Assembly: GCF_000524195.1 (NCBI RefSeq)
Contig: NW_020170574.1
Location: 25,047 to 86,405, forward strand
From: Echinococcus granulosus
Lineage: Eukaryota; Platyhelminthes; Cestoda; Cyclophyllidea; Taeniidae
Direction: 5' to 3'
DNA: 61,359 bases
The translations under genes and the position numbers were made by a program. Shown one piece after another: positions 23,799-38,500 of this stretch (its first letter is position 1; each line of letters begins with the position of its first letter). Below the pieces are notes generated by a model. The model made no database searches. It saw only the letters and a program-made list of their open reading frames with translations, and was not told the origin of the DNA.

Positions 23799-26700
23799 TC
23801 AACACGTCCCAAAATCAAGAAGAAAGAGTAAAGCTACATCCCGCTTATCCCCCTCCTCTTCCACTCCCTTGCCTATCGCAGACGCGGTTGAGGCGTCACC
23901 CACTTCCTTTATGCCCGAGGCGGCCAAAACCGCGCTCATCGTGGCCGCCCGCTGCTCAGCTGAGAGTACACTTGAGGTCGCGGCAGGAGTGATATTCAGG
24001 TAATCAAAGGTCATCATGACTGTTGCGCGCAGGACACCTCCAGAGGTTAGCATCGTGAGGCCAGTGTTTATGCCCACCTTATGGCCCTGTCGGTAGGCAA
24101 TCACCCTACAAATGAATTGAGTGGGTGAGTGAATAACACTGATGTTCGACTTAACTCATTTCTTCGTGAATAGATTGCCTGAAGACATAAGTTTCAAACA
24201 CCTAAGTTCTTGTAAAAGTGCCCTCTTGATTGAATAGTCCCACTCGTGTGAATAATACTTACTTGGAGTCATCATCCTTGAACTCATCAGTGCCCTCAGT
24301 AGTTGTCAAATCGTTGTACTCACTGGCATCACTCTTCGCCGCAATTCTGATCCCATCCGCAGGAAGGTCCAACTAAAATCACACACACACACGCGCATAT
24401 CCAACGCGCCAGCCATCAGTAACTCTAGAAATAAGTGAACAGGCGGGTAGACACACCTTCACAGTAGAGTAAGTGTTGCCAGCACCAAAAACGCTTCCAT
24501 TCTTGGCAAAAAACTCTGCAAGTTTGGCGTTCTCCTCTTCAGCAGTCAGTTGCCGCAAGCGCACTGTAGTAACACGATGTGCAGGATTCGAGACGATCAA
24601 AACCACATTGGATGCTTTACTCATCGAGAATCCCTTGACTCGAAGCACGCTCGAAGGCGGCGCACTGTCGAAGCCGAGGGTGGGCAGAGGCAGTGGAGTG
24701 ATGCGGCGTCGACCGATGTCGCCGGCGGAGTCAGCAAGGCTGGAGGGCGGTAGAGCAAAGTGCAGATCGGGCACGTGGCAGATGGCGCTTAGATTAATGC
24801 GGAATTTGGTATAACTCGGATTAAAATCTGCCTTGCTCAGAGTGTGTTCACACTTTTTACAACGAAGAGAACGTTTCACTGCCAGTGCTTTGTGGCGTGG
24901 TTCGAGACTCCTGGTCTCTGTCGGTTGTAGAGCCGGTGCCATGTGACGCTGCAGTGCAGAGGTCGCTAAAAAGCAAAGAGAAGATGCTTGCGCTTGAGCC
25001 CTTTTGTCTGCTTTATTCAGCATTCCAAGCATGAAGACGTAGACGGCCAATAGGTCTAAAGGGGAAATGAGTAAAACTGTCCGTCTTTTTTTTTAGCAGT
25101 TCGTAAGAATCAAAAGGTGTAAACACGGTTCCATTTGGCAAAGATGAATTGGCTTGAACCATAGAAGGGAGAATTCGTTATCAAGACCTCAGAAGAAAAT
25201 CAACCATCACAGCCCAGCCGTTTTATTGTTCAAATACACCAACTCTTTCATGCAAATGTGCTCCATATTGTAAGGTGAAGACTTAGGTAAAAAAACCGTG
25301 ACGACAATGTAAAGTCGGTAACAAATGCGCTAAATTATATTACCAAATTTTGTCCTTTACTTTTACGCAATACTAGGTCTTACAGCAATGACGAAGTCAG
25401 TGGAAGTGCTCACCACGGAGTAGACTCTTTAATGAAAAGAAAATAAACACTAGATCTTGTAATAACTATATTTTAACAGCGTGTACAGCATTGCTAATTT
25501 AGTACTTATGTATATAAAGTAGCATTTACACCTCTGTCCTCTAACCCGACAAAAAAGGTAGTGGTGCAATACTACGGTTAAAAGCACTAGAGGTAGCCCT
25601 TTCAAACAACCAAAGTGTTTAACATCGAATATAGTCTAAACAATATCACTTTAAGAACAGCAAACAAAAGCGCCCGCAAAGTACGTGATTGATACATTTT
25701 AAGGTCTTCCAAAAGTCAATTATAATCTATGTAAAATTTCGCCTTCAAAAGAATTAATTGGCAAATTACAAAAGAATGAGCAACGGAATAGGTAGTGTGC
25801 TCCTTTCAATCTCGTGGTAAAGTAAAAATGTCCAAAAATAGAATATTCCTTTGCACACTTGACTGAATTCAAGCGAAGGACACATAGAAGCGAGACCCAC
25901 AATATTACACTGGCATTCACTGAACTTCAGCATCCGAGAAATTGGGTGTCGATTGGAAATATCAAACTTGTGTATCAAAAATATGTCCAATATATTCCAC
26001 TTCTGGGGAACAAAATATGTAATACCACTAAAATTTGATTCCATAAACACTTCTGGGGATTAACTTGGAGACATTCATAGTGGGCACAGGCACCTTGCAG
26101 CGGTAAAACTACTTCTGTACTTGTAATTAAACGATACTAGGTAGTACATAAAAACTTGATTGCCTGATGATTCTTCAGCTGCAAATCAAGAATGAATGAG
26201 TGCAAGTAGCATTAACATTTTTGAGGGTAACTGAAAATACCTCACCTCTCTCAAAGGAGAACGGTTTGTTGACCAACTCGTCGACATTAAAACTTTCAGT
26301 GATTGCTTGGGCCTGAGCAGCCGAAATTTCAACCTCTGGACTGGGATTCGTTTCACGGCTGAAAGAACCAAATAACCCACACAGAGGATCTTCCGAAAAC
26401 CCTAACGCAAAATCGGCCACCTAGTATAAGGAACTTATTTGATTCAATCCAGTTTTAGATCTGACGCATTGTTAACACTTGAACCGAAACTACGACCCAA
26501 AGAAAGCTGGTTAGATGGAAGGTGTGTAGTAATACTTATTCAAGCTAATAAAGAAGTAACAAACCCATATAATCCCCGGTTGGAATAACGGCGTCGAAAA
26601 CGAGGTGTGAGAACGGGAAATTTTTCCTGTAATTTACAAAAACAAGAGAGAGTAAAGCACTGTACACGGCAGACTGAATAGCGGGTGCTAATCACAGCTG

Positions 26701-28501
26701 GACAGATAGAGAATCAATTTTGCATGCTTGACTGGCAAAGCGTGGAGGATGGATCACAGTACTTGCGTGGTATATTGTACGGGCATGCACAGGAGAAAAA
26801 CTTACCTCCAAGTGAATCTATTTAGCAAGTTGAAAAAGAAGACGCTTTGTGCACGTTTGTGGCTGCATTTGCATTTATGGATGCGAGCATAAAAATAGAG
26901 TTTTGTACCTTGAAGCAAGTCACAACAGAACGAGGTGGTTGAGTTACTCAAATCGTATTACTCATGAGAAGCATCCACTCCCGGCATTAAGGTATATAGT
27001 CCAAATTAGCAAATGACTTGTTAGAATGACCCCAAAAAACATAATGTTCTCTGATTAGATCCCTGCCATTCCTGTTTAAACGGGCTACATTCAGGCACTA
27101 ACGGCTCTCATAAGGACCAATGCAAAAAATGCAGAAACAAAAGCAGACTTGCCAAAGAAAGAATGTATGTTCTCTTCTTGTACTTGCTGCGTTCGCGTTC
27201 AGTTTTTTCCTTGGCAGCCAGTTGACGATACTCGGTTATCAGTGTTTCGATCTAAAATGAGGTAAGACTAGTTTCAACCGTAGGAACTAAACGAACTAAG
27301 CCGAGGATGAATGACAACAGTCAAATCACTCGACATTAAAGCAGAATGTTATAAAGTTCAGGCTGTACATTTGAATTTGCAATTTGAACCTCCAACACGC
27401 TGCACTCCTGTCGAGGCTTCAAGCCCTGCTGAACCACCACATCAGAGGTAATCGCGGGCCTGCATGCTTTATGATGATTTAAAAGGCGACTCAAATGCCA
27501 GACCAATACATGATCATCTCATTGGTGATTTTAATAACTCGGTTGCCCTGTGAGTAAAGAATGAGCAATTATGAAATAGGATTTCAATTTTTTTATTTAA
27601 CTGTGCATACTTCCTCCTCCCCATCTTGCAACTCGGTCCTCACACTAACGCCACACAGTCCAACCTTCCAACTCTTCTAGACACCTACGACAACATCTGT
27701 GGGACATGCGATTTCTTCAGAAGAGGTGTCAGCCACACAAGGACACTGCCAATCCCTAACTATCAAATTGTTTTCTGAGGTTGACTAACCATTAAGGATG
27801 CTTCACAATGACCAATCTTATACACTAAATGACATAATGATGCTATCATACACCCAATATCAGACCGGCGAGATAAGCATCAAAAAGCGCACCTTCGCTA
27901 CGTATTAAAGTAGTAGATTGTGGGAGCAGAAGGCATCATAGCTAGGTAAACAAGCAGATACCCCTCTACTACACCATCAATTAACTCACCCGCTCAGCGT
28001 GGGGGTTGGGTGTCTCATTCCATCCACCCGGAGATTTCTGGTCGGAAATGCCGCTTTCACGAGTCGACCAACGACAAAATCCACAGAGGAGGTAGTAGGT
28101 CTTTTGAGCAGTCATCGGTGAATCACCAGATGTGGGATCAGCTGGTCCTGTACCAGCGGCTGGCGCCAAGGCGAGAGTACCGCGGGTTGAAAGAGTGTGA
28201 CCACAACTAGGACAATCAAAACAATTGCCACAACGGTGTTTGCGCATCTTCGCCTCTGCACTGGTCATGTTCTCCAAACAATTAGGGCAGTAATGTGAAT
28301 CCACCTGGGCAGGTTGACAACGATCAGAATTTTGCAAATAAAAAAGTAGATATGGAATAGGAAGGAACGCACTTCATGCGAAACGCAGTTGCCACATCTG
28401 ACATCGTAACAATGTCGGCAAAAGTAGAGCTGAGATAAGGGACAGCAACGATTGCAGGAGCAAAAACCTTGCACTCTACAAAGATCGAAGTAGGTAGCCA
28501 T
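23799..28501 (-). CDS. DCTN4: Dynactin subunit 4 (p62)
   Basis: Minus-strand exons: 28373-28501, 27990-28304, 27184-27251, about 26561-26626, 26246-26420, 24457-24965, 24263-24372 and 23799-24105, for about 558 residues (human p62 is about 460-470). It is part of the pointed-end complex of dynactin, the cofactor of cytoplasmic dynein. The N-terminus carries the cysteine-rich zinc-binding block (CSCNRCCPLSQLYFCRHCYD, then HYCPNCLENMTSAEAKMRKH and CFDCPSCGHTLSTRG). YYLLCGFCRWSTRESG follows, as in animal p62. Exon 3 has EYRQLAAKEKTERER. Exon 6 has KRSLRCKKCEHTLSKADFNP, another conserved cysteine pair. The C-terminal exon has VIAYRQGHKVGI. Exon 6 has a longer insertion than human. One problem remains: exon 3 ends two bases out of phase with exon 4, so a small exon or another splice site is missing there. 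XPO4 lies head to head about 1 kb away. Confidence 0.95.
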
Positions 28502-29512
28502 TGGTCACTCTGAAATCATAAAAAATAGAAAACAAAAGTAAATATAAAATAACGTTAAAGAATCCGCAATAAATTCTTGTTGACCGAAAAGGAATAAGGA
28601 AGATCAGGGTTTAGAGATGGATGATGTTTGTTAAGTCCATTAAAGTCGACTTTGGAAATTATAGTGGAAAACACAGGAGCATTATTCGCCAAATTTGCAA
28701 GTGCGGCGAAGCAACTAGTGCATCTATATAAGACAACTTCTTAAGATATATCGACTAGACGGCTTCTATCGCAACCTGGAATATGCATGGGAAGACTTAC
28801 CAGCTCGACGGGCGAAGAGCGTATATATGAAGGGGGTGACTTTCAGCGTCTTCAAACAATTGTTTGCAAACAAAAGATATGTAGAACTGCTTTCTAGGCA
28901 AAAGCCATTAAGTATGCGTAGGCGTTTTTAGCAAAATTTCGCTACCCTTTCTGTTAATAAGCCAAAAGTTTCCTATGAATTGTGTGGCAATTCTAAAAAC
29001 GTTTGGCCCAAATTTGATGTGATTTGTCTTATTTCAGGTGGACTTTTGATATAACTGGTGCCTGCTACCAAAACATGTATAAAAATTCGGTTTGATTCGC
29101 TCCCGCAATAATGTGTAAATTGTCCTGTAAAGTCCGTATTTTTAGCTAAGCCGGGCTTGAGTTGCTTTTTGTGACTAAATGAGCTTTAATGTTACTTGTG
29201 CTTGAGTCACATTGGACTGTGCTCGTACTGTAAATTTGAGAAGAGGTTCTGCGCATGCAGTTAAATCGAAATTTAACCTTGTCTTCTTTTTTATTATTTT
29301 CCTTCCGGCGTTAGCAGAAGCATCTAGCGAAAAATGAACCACATGTTTTGCTAATTCGCCATATCTTATTTATTAGAGTAATGTAATCCCACTAATTTAC
29401 AGTAGGTGCTGATAATTCGCCAGCCAATCCATGATCAGTAAATTACATGCATTAGATTGGCGAATGATGGTTGCATAGATTTGTTCACGCGTTATCGGAG
29501 TTCACTTTGGTA
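28502..29512. promoter_or_regulatory. Shared intergenic region between DCTN4 and XPO4
   Basis: This kilobase separates two ATG codons that point away from each other, so both promoters and 5' UTRs must lie here. I see no TATA box placed convincingly for either gene and no open frame worth reporting. The GC content is not raised as in a CpG island. Confidence 0.4.
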
Positions 29513-32500
29513 ATGGAATCATTCTCTGCAGCACTGGAAACTGCAATCATTAAACTCAATGTAATGCATTCAGGTTCAAATTTATACCATTAGACCACCA
29601 CTTCTGCCTCGGAACGCAAACAATGTGAAGATGTGGTCCTTGGATTTCGTAACGCCACTCATCCCTATGAATTATGCAAATATATACTCAGTATGTTTTC
29701 TTTATAGTTACAATAGAGGCAGAGACTTAGTCCAATGCCATTAAACATTGAGTACATGCTTAAGAGGAGGTTTTGTAGCGCACTTTACTATTTTTCTTTT
29801 TCATCTCGGCGGGTTGTTTTCTCACTGTCGTCATTAATTTGAATATTTTACTGCGTGAATGATTTCCAATTTGATTTTTGACCCGTTCTTAGGTCCTAAA
29901 GTTATATTTCCTCAAGATACTCATATTTTCCTACCCATTAGGTACATCGCGCGACTCCCAAATGCTGTACGAGGTGGGGAAGTGTCTCTCAAACGCCGTT
30001 ATTCGGGAATGGAGCACCGTTTTATGTCCAAACGGTGGCCAGTTAAGTGCTGGCAACATGATTGAGTCCATGCCTTATCGGCTACTATGCTACCTACTTC
30101 ATTGGGTAGCATCGTGCGGAAATGAAGTAGGCATCTGTTGAGCATGATGTGAAAGTGCTGATTAGAAGCTCTTATTATTTTAGTTCACATGTTCTTGGAA
30201 GGAATTGACATCATTTCAATCCGCTACATTTTATTAACTCCCACAGAACCGTATCACTGTTAATTCCTGAAGAGCATATGCCGCGTTTAGTCGGTTTTAA
30301 TTGCTTACAAACGGATTTGATGCCAATTTAAGGCACCGATTTGGTCGATTTACTAGTTATCTTAGATTTATTCCGCTACATGGCTCATTAAACGTTGGTC
30401 ACCCGAAAAGTTTTCAAATCCGAAGGTGATCCTATCAGGTATCATAACTAACCATCTTTAAAGACTGGGTATTGGCTTGACCCAGTGGCGCCAGCGCCTT
30501 AAAGACTCGTAACTTATCTGAGGTCTATGCAACAAGCGTTTGTTCTACTTGTTTCTAGACTGGCTTTTAATCATTTCTCTTTCATTAGGTCGAATCATTT
30601 GCACGGCAGAGCATTCTGAGTTCTGTGGCGTCCATAGTAAAGCGCGCCGCAGCGGCTGAAGCACAGTGCAGTCTCAGTCAGAGCCCACCGCACATGCGTC
30701 ACGCAGTACCCTCTCTCATTTCACCGTCTTTCGGAAATCCTGGTCCCCCCAGTCCTCTCGTCACTTTTTTTCTCCAAGAACTCAGTAGTCTCCTCTCTCC
30801 GATACCCGTCTCCTCATCATATCAGGTCGGTTTCCTTTCTCCATTCCAGTCTACACACTCATACTCTAACTTCGTCCTACTTTTCCAGGCAGAGTTTCCT
30901 CGTCTCTCCTTTGGCCTGGCAATTCTTTCCGCCTTTCTGGACGAAATGAGCAATGCAGATCAAGATGCTGCCAGTCTGAATCTCCCACTGGAGGCCCATA
31001 TTTATATGCAGGCTAGATTTCAGGTAATGAGAGGCCATTGACATTTTCGCCATATGGCAATCATTTTTAACCCCGCTTTTGCTGCCGCTGACGTTGTTTT
31101 AGGACTTTGAGCTACTTCAAATCTTTCAATTTCTCCTCCGCTTAGTGGAGAGCCTTCTCTGTGCCCGTGATTGGCCGACAGGGAACGTAGAAAATGATGA
31201 AATGACCTACCGTTTGGTGCATTGTCTTGAAGTTATCACATCGTGGAACTTTCTTCCCGAACACAGTGAGTTTTTGGCGTTTTTTTACTCTTTAAAATGT
31301 GCTGTGATACAGAAATGAAGGTCATCTAGAAGCACAGTTGATGTATTTCCATGTCTTCACATTAATCTGGAGTGTTGTTCTGACGCTCCCCAGTGTTGGG
31401 TCTCTGCGTCGGCTATCCAGTCTACAGATTATCATGCACCACGGGGAGATAAATCCACTTTTGATAAATGCAACACTTCTTTTCCACACTTTGAGGGAAG
31501 ATCCTATCCTGAGAGCTGGGCGGTTTTCTCCCGCTTGTAGAGAAAACTGACAGTCTTCATCTTGGCTCTATTTCTTTCACTCAAATGCTGTTTGCGATGT
31601 TGATGGCCACCATTCGCTCTACGCCCTCAAGGCGAGGAATAAAAGTTGCCTAGATTAGCCGAGTTGACTTGGCTACCGTGACAAAGTGGAAGCACCGTAG
31701 CTTCCTCCGTAAATCTACGTGTTTTTACCCTCATTAATATCACTTGTTTCGAGCAGTTTAACACCTAAGGCTCCATTGTTTTGTTTCGCTCTATCAAAAT
31801 TCACCTTATCATCCTTCTTTCCTCTCCTGTGCAGTTGTCGACTTCACTTGCCTGCGACCGATGGAGAAAAAGAATTTGGATTTTCGTCCAAGTGAAAGTT
31901 GGGCTTGTGTTGTCGGTGTCAATGCGATCTCTGCTACCCTCTCCCTCTTCTTGAAGGTTAACTTTTTGTTCATTTTTCTCGACGGATTTGTATGCAAGCC
32001 TCCATCCATCTGTTGATGTTTGAATTTTACATCCAAGTTTCGTGTTATTGCGTAGGTAATGCTAATTTCATGGCATAGAGCAAATCGGTTTTCCCATCAA
32101 ATGGGAAGTAGTTTTCTAGCCTATTAAGGTAGCTTGATAGTGGCATGGAGATTGTATGGCCTACTGTGCATCCTTTTGAGAACGCAATTTTATTTTGGTA
32201 ATGTTTTCGTCCTAGAACTACCCAGTGTAAACAACCCACAACACTGATAAGTTGGACTTTTTGTGACCTAGTTAGCTGAGAGACGTTTGTGGTCCTGAAA
32301 ATGTCACTAGATGGCCGACCTAAACTTGAGAAATTTGCTGAAGGCTTGGGTTTAAAATCAAATCTGTCGCACTAGCGAATTCACTGTGCCGTATAGGCAT
32401 GGCATGAAAGGCGAACCAATCTGCCATTTCTTATTCTTCATAGCTGCATCCTCGCAAACCATGCTCCTTAATGCATCAGTGCAAGTCCCTAAATCGCTAT

Positions 32501-35500
32501 CTTTAAAGAAAGAGTAAGATTAAATTATTGTTGAACTTGATTTAAACCTTTTTGGGCCTGGTTAAATCGCATTATTCAAGGCTAAATAAGGTGCTCGGTC
32601 TGTGGTACACTTCGAAAGTGAAGGGGTTCATACTCTGTCATAAATGGCACTGCTCTGCTATCCCAACGACGCTGCAGCTCGTTTATGATGGCTGGTGATA
32701 ATGAATCTCGGAGGATAGTTAGTAGAATTGAGTGTTTTCTCGGGTTGTAGAAAGCGATTTGATGTCTCCGATCAAATTTAATTTAAATAAATTTATCCGC
32801 ACATTTATGTGAGCATATTTTTGAACTAGACTAACCTGTTTTCTCTCTTGCAGCTGCATTTTCGTCTCCGGTCAATCTCTACCTACTGCAGCCGTATTTT
32901 GTCTTCCATCGTGGCACTCGCGTCCCTCAATGGCCCTCTAGTTGTCAACACACACAGTATCGGCAGCACTTCTCCCTCCACTCCCTGTTCACTAACCGAG
33001 CACGCCTCCATCTGTATGAGCGGTCTAGCCCGTGCCCTCGTTTCTCCCCACCACAATCCCCTAGCAGGTGTGAGTGCCCTTCTCCTCCCTTCCTCCACCG
33101 AGTTGGTCACCTTCACGCAGATCCAAATTAATAGTGACGTTAGTGATCTTTCTTCTCTCTACCCACGTACCGCTGAAATTGAGGCTACTTTTGTGCCACT
33201 TGCTCACTCTACCCCCGACGGCACAACAGGTGGTTTTTTGTCTTATGAGCTGCCTCTGTTGGCTGAGCTGAGCGTGAATTTGTTGCGGCGCCTCGTGGAG
33301 GTGTGCGGCGTAGTGGAGGGTTTTGCTATGGGCAATGGATGGCCGGCGTCGGACGCCCCAGGAAGCCAAGGGGCGGTGCTAGCTCATCTCGTCTTTTACC
33401 TCAATGCCGTCAATGCCTTCTTAGGATTGGTTAAAACCATTCTTTTTGAGGTAAGACTCCATTCTTCAGTTCTCTCCCAATGTGATGCAGTAGCCAGGTT
33501 GCATAACTAGTTTTATTAGATGATGCAGTTATAGACTTCTTTTGCTGTGTTATGGTATTTTTTTACGCTACTTAAACAGAAACGAATTGCGTTTATCGTT
33601 GCGGAATTTGGTTTTAGTTTCCTGAGTTTGATGAAGTGTTTCATTGGCCATGTAGTGGTGGATTTTTTATCCAGTACTTCTATTAGGAAGTGGTGAAGTT
33701 ACTGAAGATGTGTTGACCTGCATTGCTGTTTTTCGACCAGGTCCGAGCTGTGTTTGCCATTGTACTATTTGGTTTTTTGCATTGTGAGCTCAGTAAGAAT
33801 CGTCTTTATCCAGATCTCAATTAAACGTTTGCTGTATTATTTTATTCCCTTTAAACTAATGTCAGTGGCATGGCTTCGCTATCCCAGCCCTACGGAAGTA
33901 ACCTTAATTGAAGAATCCAGAATATGGTTGGATGGAATTTGACAAAGCTACACCGAAAAAATACCAAATTTTACTATTTCCAGCTTCTTAAAAATTAAGA
34001 TGACATCGAGTCAATACTATAAGGTGTTATTTGAGATCTCCACTCCTCCAAGTACTGCCCCATTCCATGCGAAACATTGACAATGTAGCAAAATATACAA
34101 ACTTTGTTCAAATCAAACTGAGATGTTTCATTCCACACTCCCTTGCATCGTATAAAAGGATCTCATCGTGTATTAAAAATAGATTCCTATCAGGTGTGTC
34201 TCATCACTCGTACTATCAGTCGCCGCACATATCATTCTTGAGCCAGTTCAGGTCACTCAAGTCCAGACACCGCTACCCAAGGTAGTAGGTGTGTGCTCTC
34301 AACAGATAGTAATGAACAAAAGGCTCTATTTACCCACCTATGCTGATGACTTCAAATGCAGTGCGGGAGGGTGATGGGGCGCTAGATCGATCAGCCGCTT
34401 AGAATCGAGGTGTTTGAACGGTGCCAACGTTTCAAGGACAGCCACACTTCTGTACGTCTGTAGCCATCCCAACCCACAGTGCACAGTCACACCTGTGAAT
34501 ATAGGACGTGCAAATTGTCCGGTCTTCGACTCCCCATCGACGCATAACCTGTCGTGTGACGAAATTGTACAAGAGACTTCTCTCTTTGTTGCACTGGTAA
34601 ATGAAATCTAATTGGTGGTGAACGTTTGTAATCTTGTGAAGTCCAAGCACACTCGGCACTGTCAGTTTTCCAGTTTTGATTGAAGTCGTAGTGAATAGAC
34701 TTGTAGGCGCTGAAACAAATATATAAATGTGGAGAGCTATGTGGAGGCATAAATGTGTTCTAGATCTTTGTGAGGCTGGTAATCCCGTTTATTATCCACC
34801 ACTCTTCACATATTTTACGAAACCGAATCTAGAGTTCTTTTTCCTTTCTTGCCAGTGTCTTCTTCTCGAAGCAGGTGTGGTGGTGGGGGTTGAGAGGTTG
34901 GCAGCGGACTTCAGCGACACGATGCGCGCTGCCCATGAGGCGAGTGAACGTATCTTTGCCTACCTTTCCGACGTCAATGGAGCGGTGCCGCACTTTGACG
35001 CCTCCAACACTGCCCTTTCCTATACAACTGGACCTTCTGCTCCCCTCGGTAGGTGCTTCATCCCTTTCACCTAGTAAACACAGATGATATTCTGGTGTAG
35101 GAGACGATAATTGTTCTTTTTATTGGGTGCGATCACGAATTCTCGGCCCCTCATCAGTTCTTCAGCAGCACCCATTTATGCACTTCAGGGAATTGATTAT
35201 GCTGGTTCGTGAAGCTTGTGACTGGCGCCTTGCAAATTCTATTTCCTTATCGGTTTGTTAACTATAGACGTCCACGCTCTGCAGTCAATTGACCAAGCTG
35301 CGTTATGGTTCTGTAATGTCGAATTATACCATCCTGAATTTAAACCACGGTTGAAACATTCCTTGAAGACTTCTCCCTGTGGGACCTATTTCTCTGCTAT
35401 AGACTGCTCACTTGCCTGCCGTTTTAGGCGGGTGATTAAAAAGTAGGGGAAATTTTTCAGAAATCGTTATGTTAAAGCGTATTTACGAAATGAGAAGTTA

Positions 35501-38500
35501 TTTAATCAAAGTAGTAGATTAAAATTTGAGTCGTATTCATACAAGCTCACAGGAATTTTCCTAGGCAAAAGGTAATGTGAGGTAAATAATGTTTTCTGCA
35601 GTTTTTTCCAATCATAGATCACGTATTGTCTCCGAATGAATTTTTCGTGAAGGTATAGTGACCTAACTCCTTTCCGAAATTCCTTGAATTCGTTTTATCT
35701 GCTTTCTATTTTTCGTAATCATATCTCTCCTTTTACGTTATGTTAAGTGTATGTCCCTTAGATAGGAACCTGAGTTGCCCCTGAAAAATGCTATTCTGGC
35801 ACTTTACACCCACGCCATAATCTTGGTTTCATAGATTTTGAAAATGAGTCTTACTGATTGCAACGTTGGCTTTTCTTAAACCATCATCTTCCTTGTACAC
35901 TCACCTGTAGACCAGATGGTGTGTACCCTAAAGCAGACTTGCGGCCAGGTTGGCGCCAACTACCAACGGCACCAGCATGATCTCATTAGGGTATACTTTG
36001 CATCCCACCTTTCTGCACCAGTCGGTTTTCGCAGGGACGCCTCGACTACTCAGAGCACCAGTGGGGGAAATGAAGAAGAGATAGATCTCGACATAGACGA
36101 GGACGACCAAATAGCCTATGAGGTAACCTTTCTATTCTCAATTTAAGTCCGTCAGCTCATAACTTAATGTCTCGTAGTGTTTGTATAAGTTGTATCCAGG
36201 ATGGATGGTTGAATGGATATGAAGGTGGTTGGAGTGATATATAGGTGTTTTGATAAATGAATTGATGGGCGAGTGTACGGATAGAAAGGTCGCTTTGAAT
36301 AAACTCATGCATCTTTTATCCACTTACTCTACGTAAAGCTACTCGAAAAAACAATCATTTAACTAATTCATTTATTGGTGCTCCACAGGATAGTCTCTTC
36401 GCCATTGGGCAATTCAGCAGTGCATCCGAGGGCGAGGCGTTGGCCGAGGTTGTGAAGGTTTTGGCAGGCCTCTTAGAGGAGCGTGTTTGGCTCCTTCTTC
36501 GCCACCAGCCCGGGACACAGCCCTCCTTTGGCCTTCTTGAAGACCTGCATTGGCTCCTCCTCTTCATCGGGCACGTCCTCGTCACCGGCCCCTCCGAAAT
36601 TGGCTCCTCCAAGGGCACTCAACCCGCCTGGGATTCCAACTTCTCCGTAAGTTTGATTTCCAACTTTTCTCATCCTTTCATCCATCTGAGTCTTCATAAT
36701 TGCATGGTACGTTGGATTAATGTTTCTAAATTCGTTTGATTGGATTCTTTCCTTTATTTAGGGTGGTCAAAGAGTATGCCGGCTATTCTTTGTTGTTTTT
36801 TGCTCTTTTCCCCAATCATATGCTCTTTTGTATTTGTATCACTAAACACACTTCCCTTCACGTCCAAAATTCAGCATTTTCACCTTTTTTCAATGATGTT
36901 CGGGCTAAATGGGGATTGTCAGGCTCGCAAAAATCTCTAACACATCTCATGGGGCGAAAATCACATTTATGCCTCTACATTAGCTCTCTCATACATTTAT
37001 GCACCTGTTTTAGCGTCTAGGAGTCTCATTCACCTTATCTCCGATCAAAACCGAAACCCTGACAGTACTGAGTGTGTTCGGACTTCACAAGATTACGAAT
37101 TTTCGTCATCTATTACATTGTATATACCAGTACCACAAAAAGATTCGTCTCTTGAACAACTTCGTCATATGTCAGGTTTTTGCGCCGGTGAGGAGTCGAG
37201 GACTAGAAAATTTGCGCACACTATGTTCACAGGTATGATTGTTGCATTGTGGATCGAGATCGTCATGGAGGTAAAGGTGTGCTGCTGTCTTTGAAACTTT
37301 GATACCTTTCAAATGTCTCGTCCCATCACCTTTTCGTACTGCTTTTGAAGCCATCAGCACAAGTGGATGTGTGGTGGATGGAGTCGTGCGCCTTCATTGA
37401 TAGAACTTTTTTGATCACTATAACCTTTTGATTTATGGTGTCTGGACTGGACTGAACTGAGCTGAATTGCCTCAAGAACGATGTGCACGGTGACAATAGC
37501 GTGAGTGGTAGGATATACTTGACAAGAGTACGGTGGGATCCTTTTCAATAACGAAAAGGGTATGACGCTAGGAGTTCCGGCTCGAGTTAAGCATCGCTTG
37601 TGCACTGCCCCTCGCTTTAGTTTTCCATCTAGCCTCATCGACTAAATGCGTATTTGCTTGTTTATATCATTAACTTTCAGATCCCATTTGCCGTGTGGTC
37701 CATAGGTCCACGATCCTTCACGGTGGAGCAGTTTGAACATTGTCGGAATTATATTATCAGTGCCACTGAAAACACACCTTGTATTGGAACCGATGGTGTA
37801 CCACCGCTTTTACGGTACGTCCTGATTATGATACCAAGGCTGTATTGAGGTGCCATTTACCAAGATAAAACTAAGGATATTTTTAGTTGCCTGGTTTTCC
37901 AGTCAAACATCTCCTATGTTTTCACCAGTAATTCCATTTGTTGCCCAAATTCCAGTCGAGAGGGAAGCCTTATCGTCTGCATCTAGCATTCTACTCTTTA
38001 GTCTATTGGAGCTCCTTTCATTTTTCTCTTTAAATGTCGAATTTCGTAATTTAAACTAATTGGGCGCAAACGACTAAACCGCGCGCTCTGTTTAAAGATT
38101 CAGTTTCGACATTGGAACCATAAACCGACCATATTTCATCTGGAGACCTCACTTAAATTTGTTAATGCGTTTTTGACGAATGTGTGAGCTCTCATCTTCT
38201 CCAACGTTTGATTGACATCGGGTTCTAGGAGAGGTTGTCATAGCTGAAGTAGAACCGATGTAGCCATTGTAATGTTGAGGAAACAAATCACTTTCACTTA
38301 AAATCGGACCGCCTTTTTTTTCATTAGATTCACATAGGAGCGAATATCACTTTTTTGAATTGTCAAGTCTCTTGAAACTGTATTTTGTATTTTGAGGCTC
38401 CCCTGAAGGCGATAGAGGAAAATACAGCAGGGCTTGGGACAACAAGCATGACCCAAAGGCCAGCCCACTCGAGGGAAAAAACGGTAGGGGAACGCCTAAG

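Noticed and set aside
24473..24814. A 113-codon plus-strand frame.
   Set aside because: Antisense shadow of DCTN4 exon 6.
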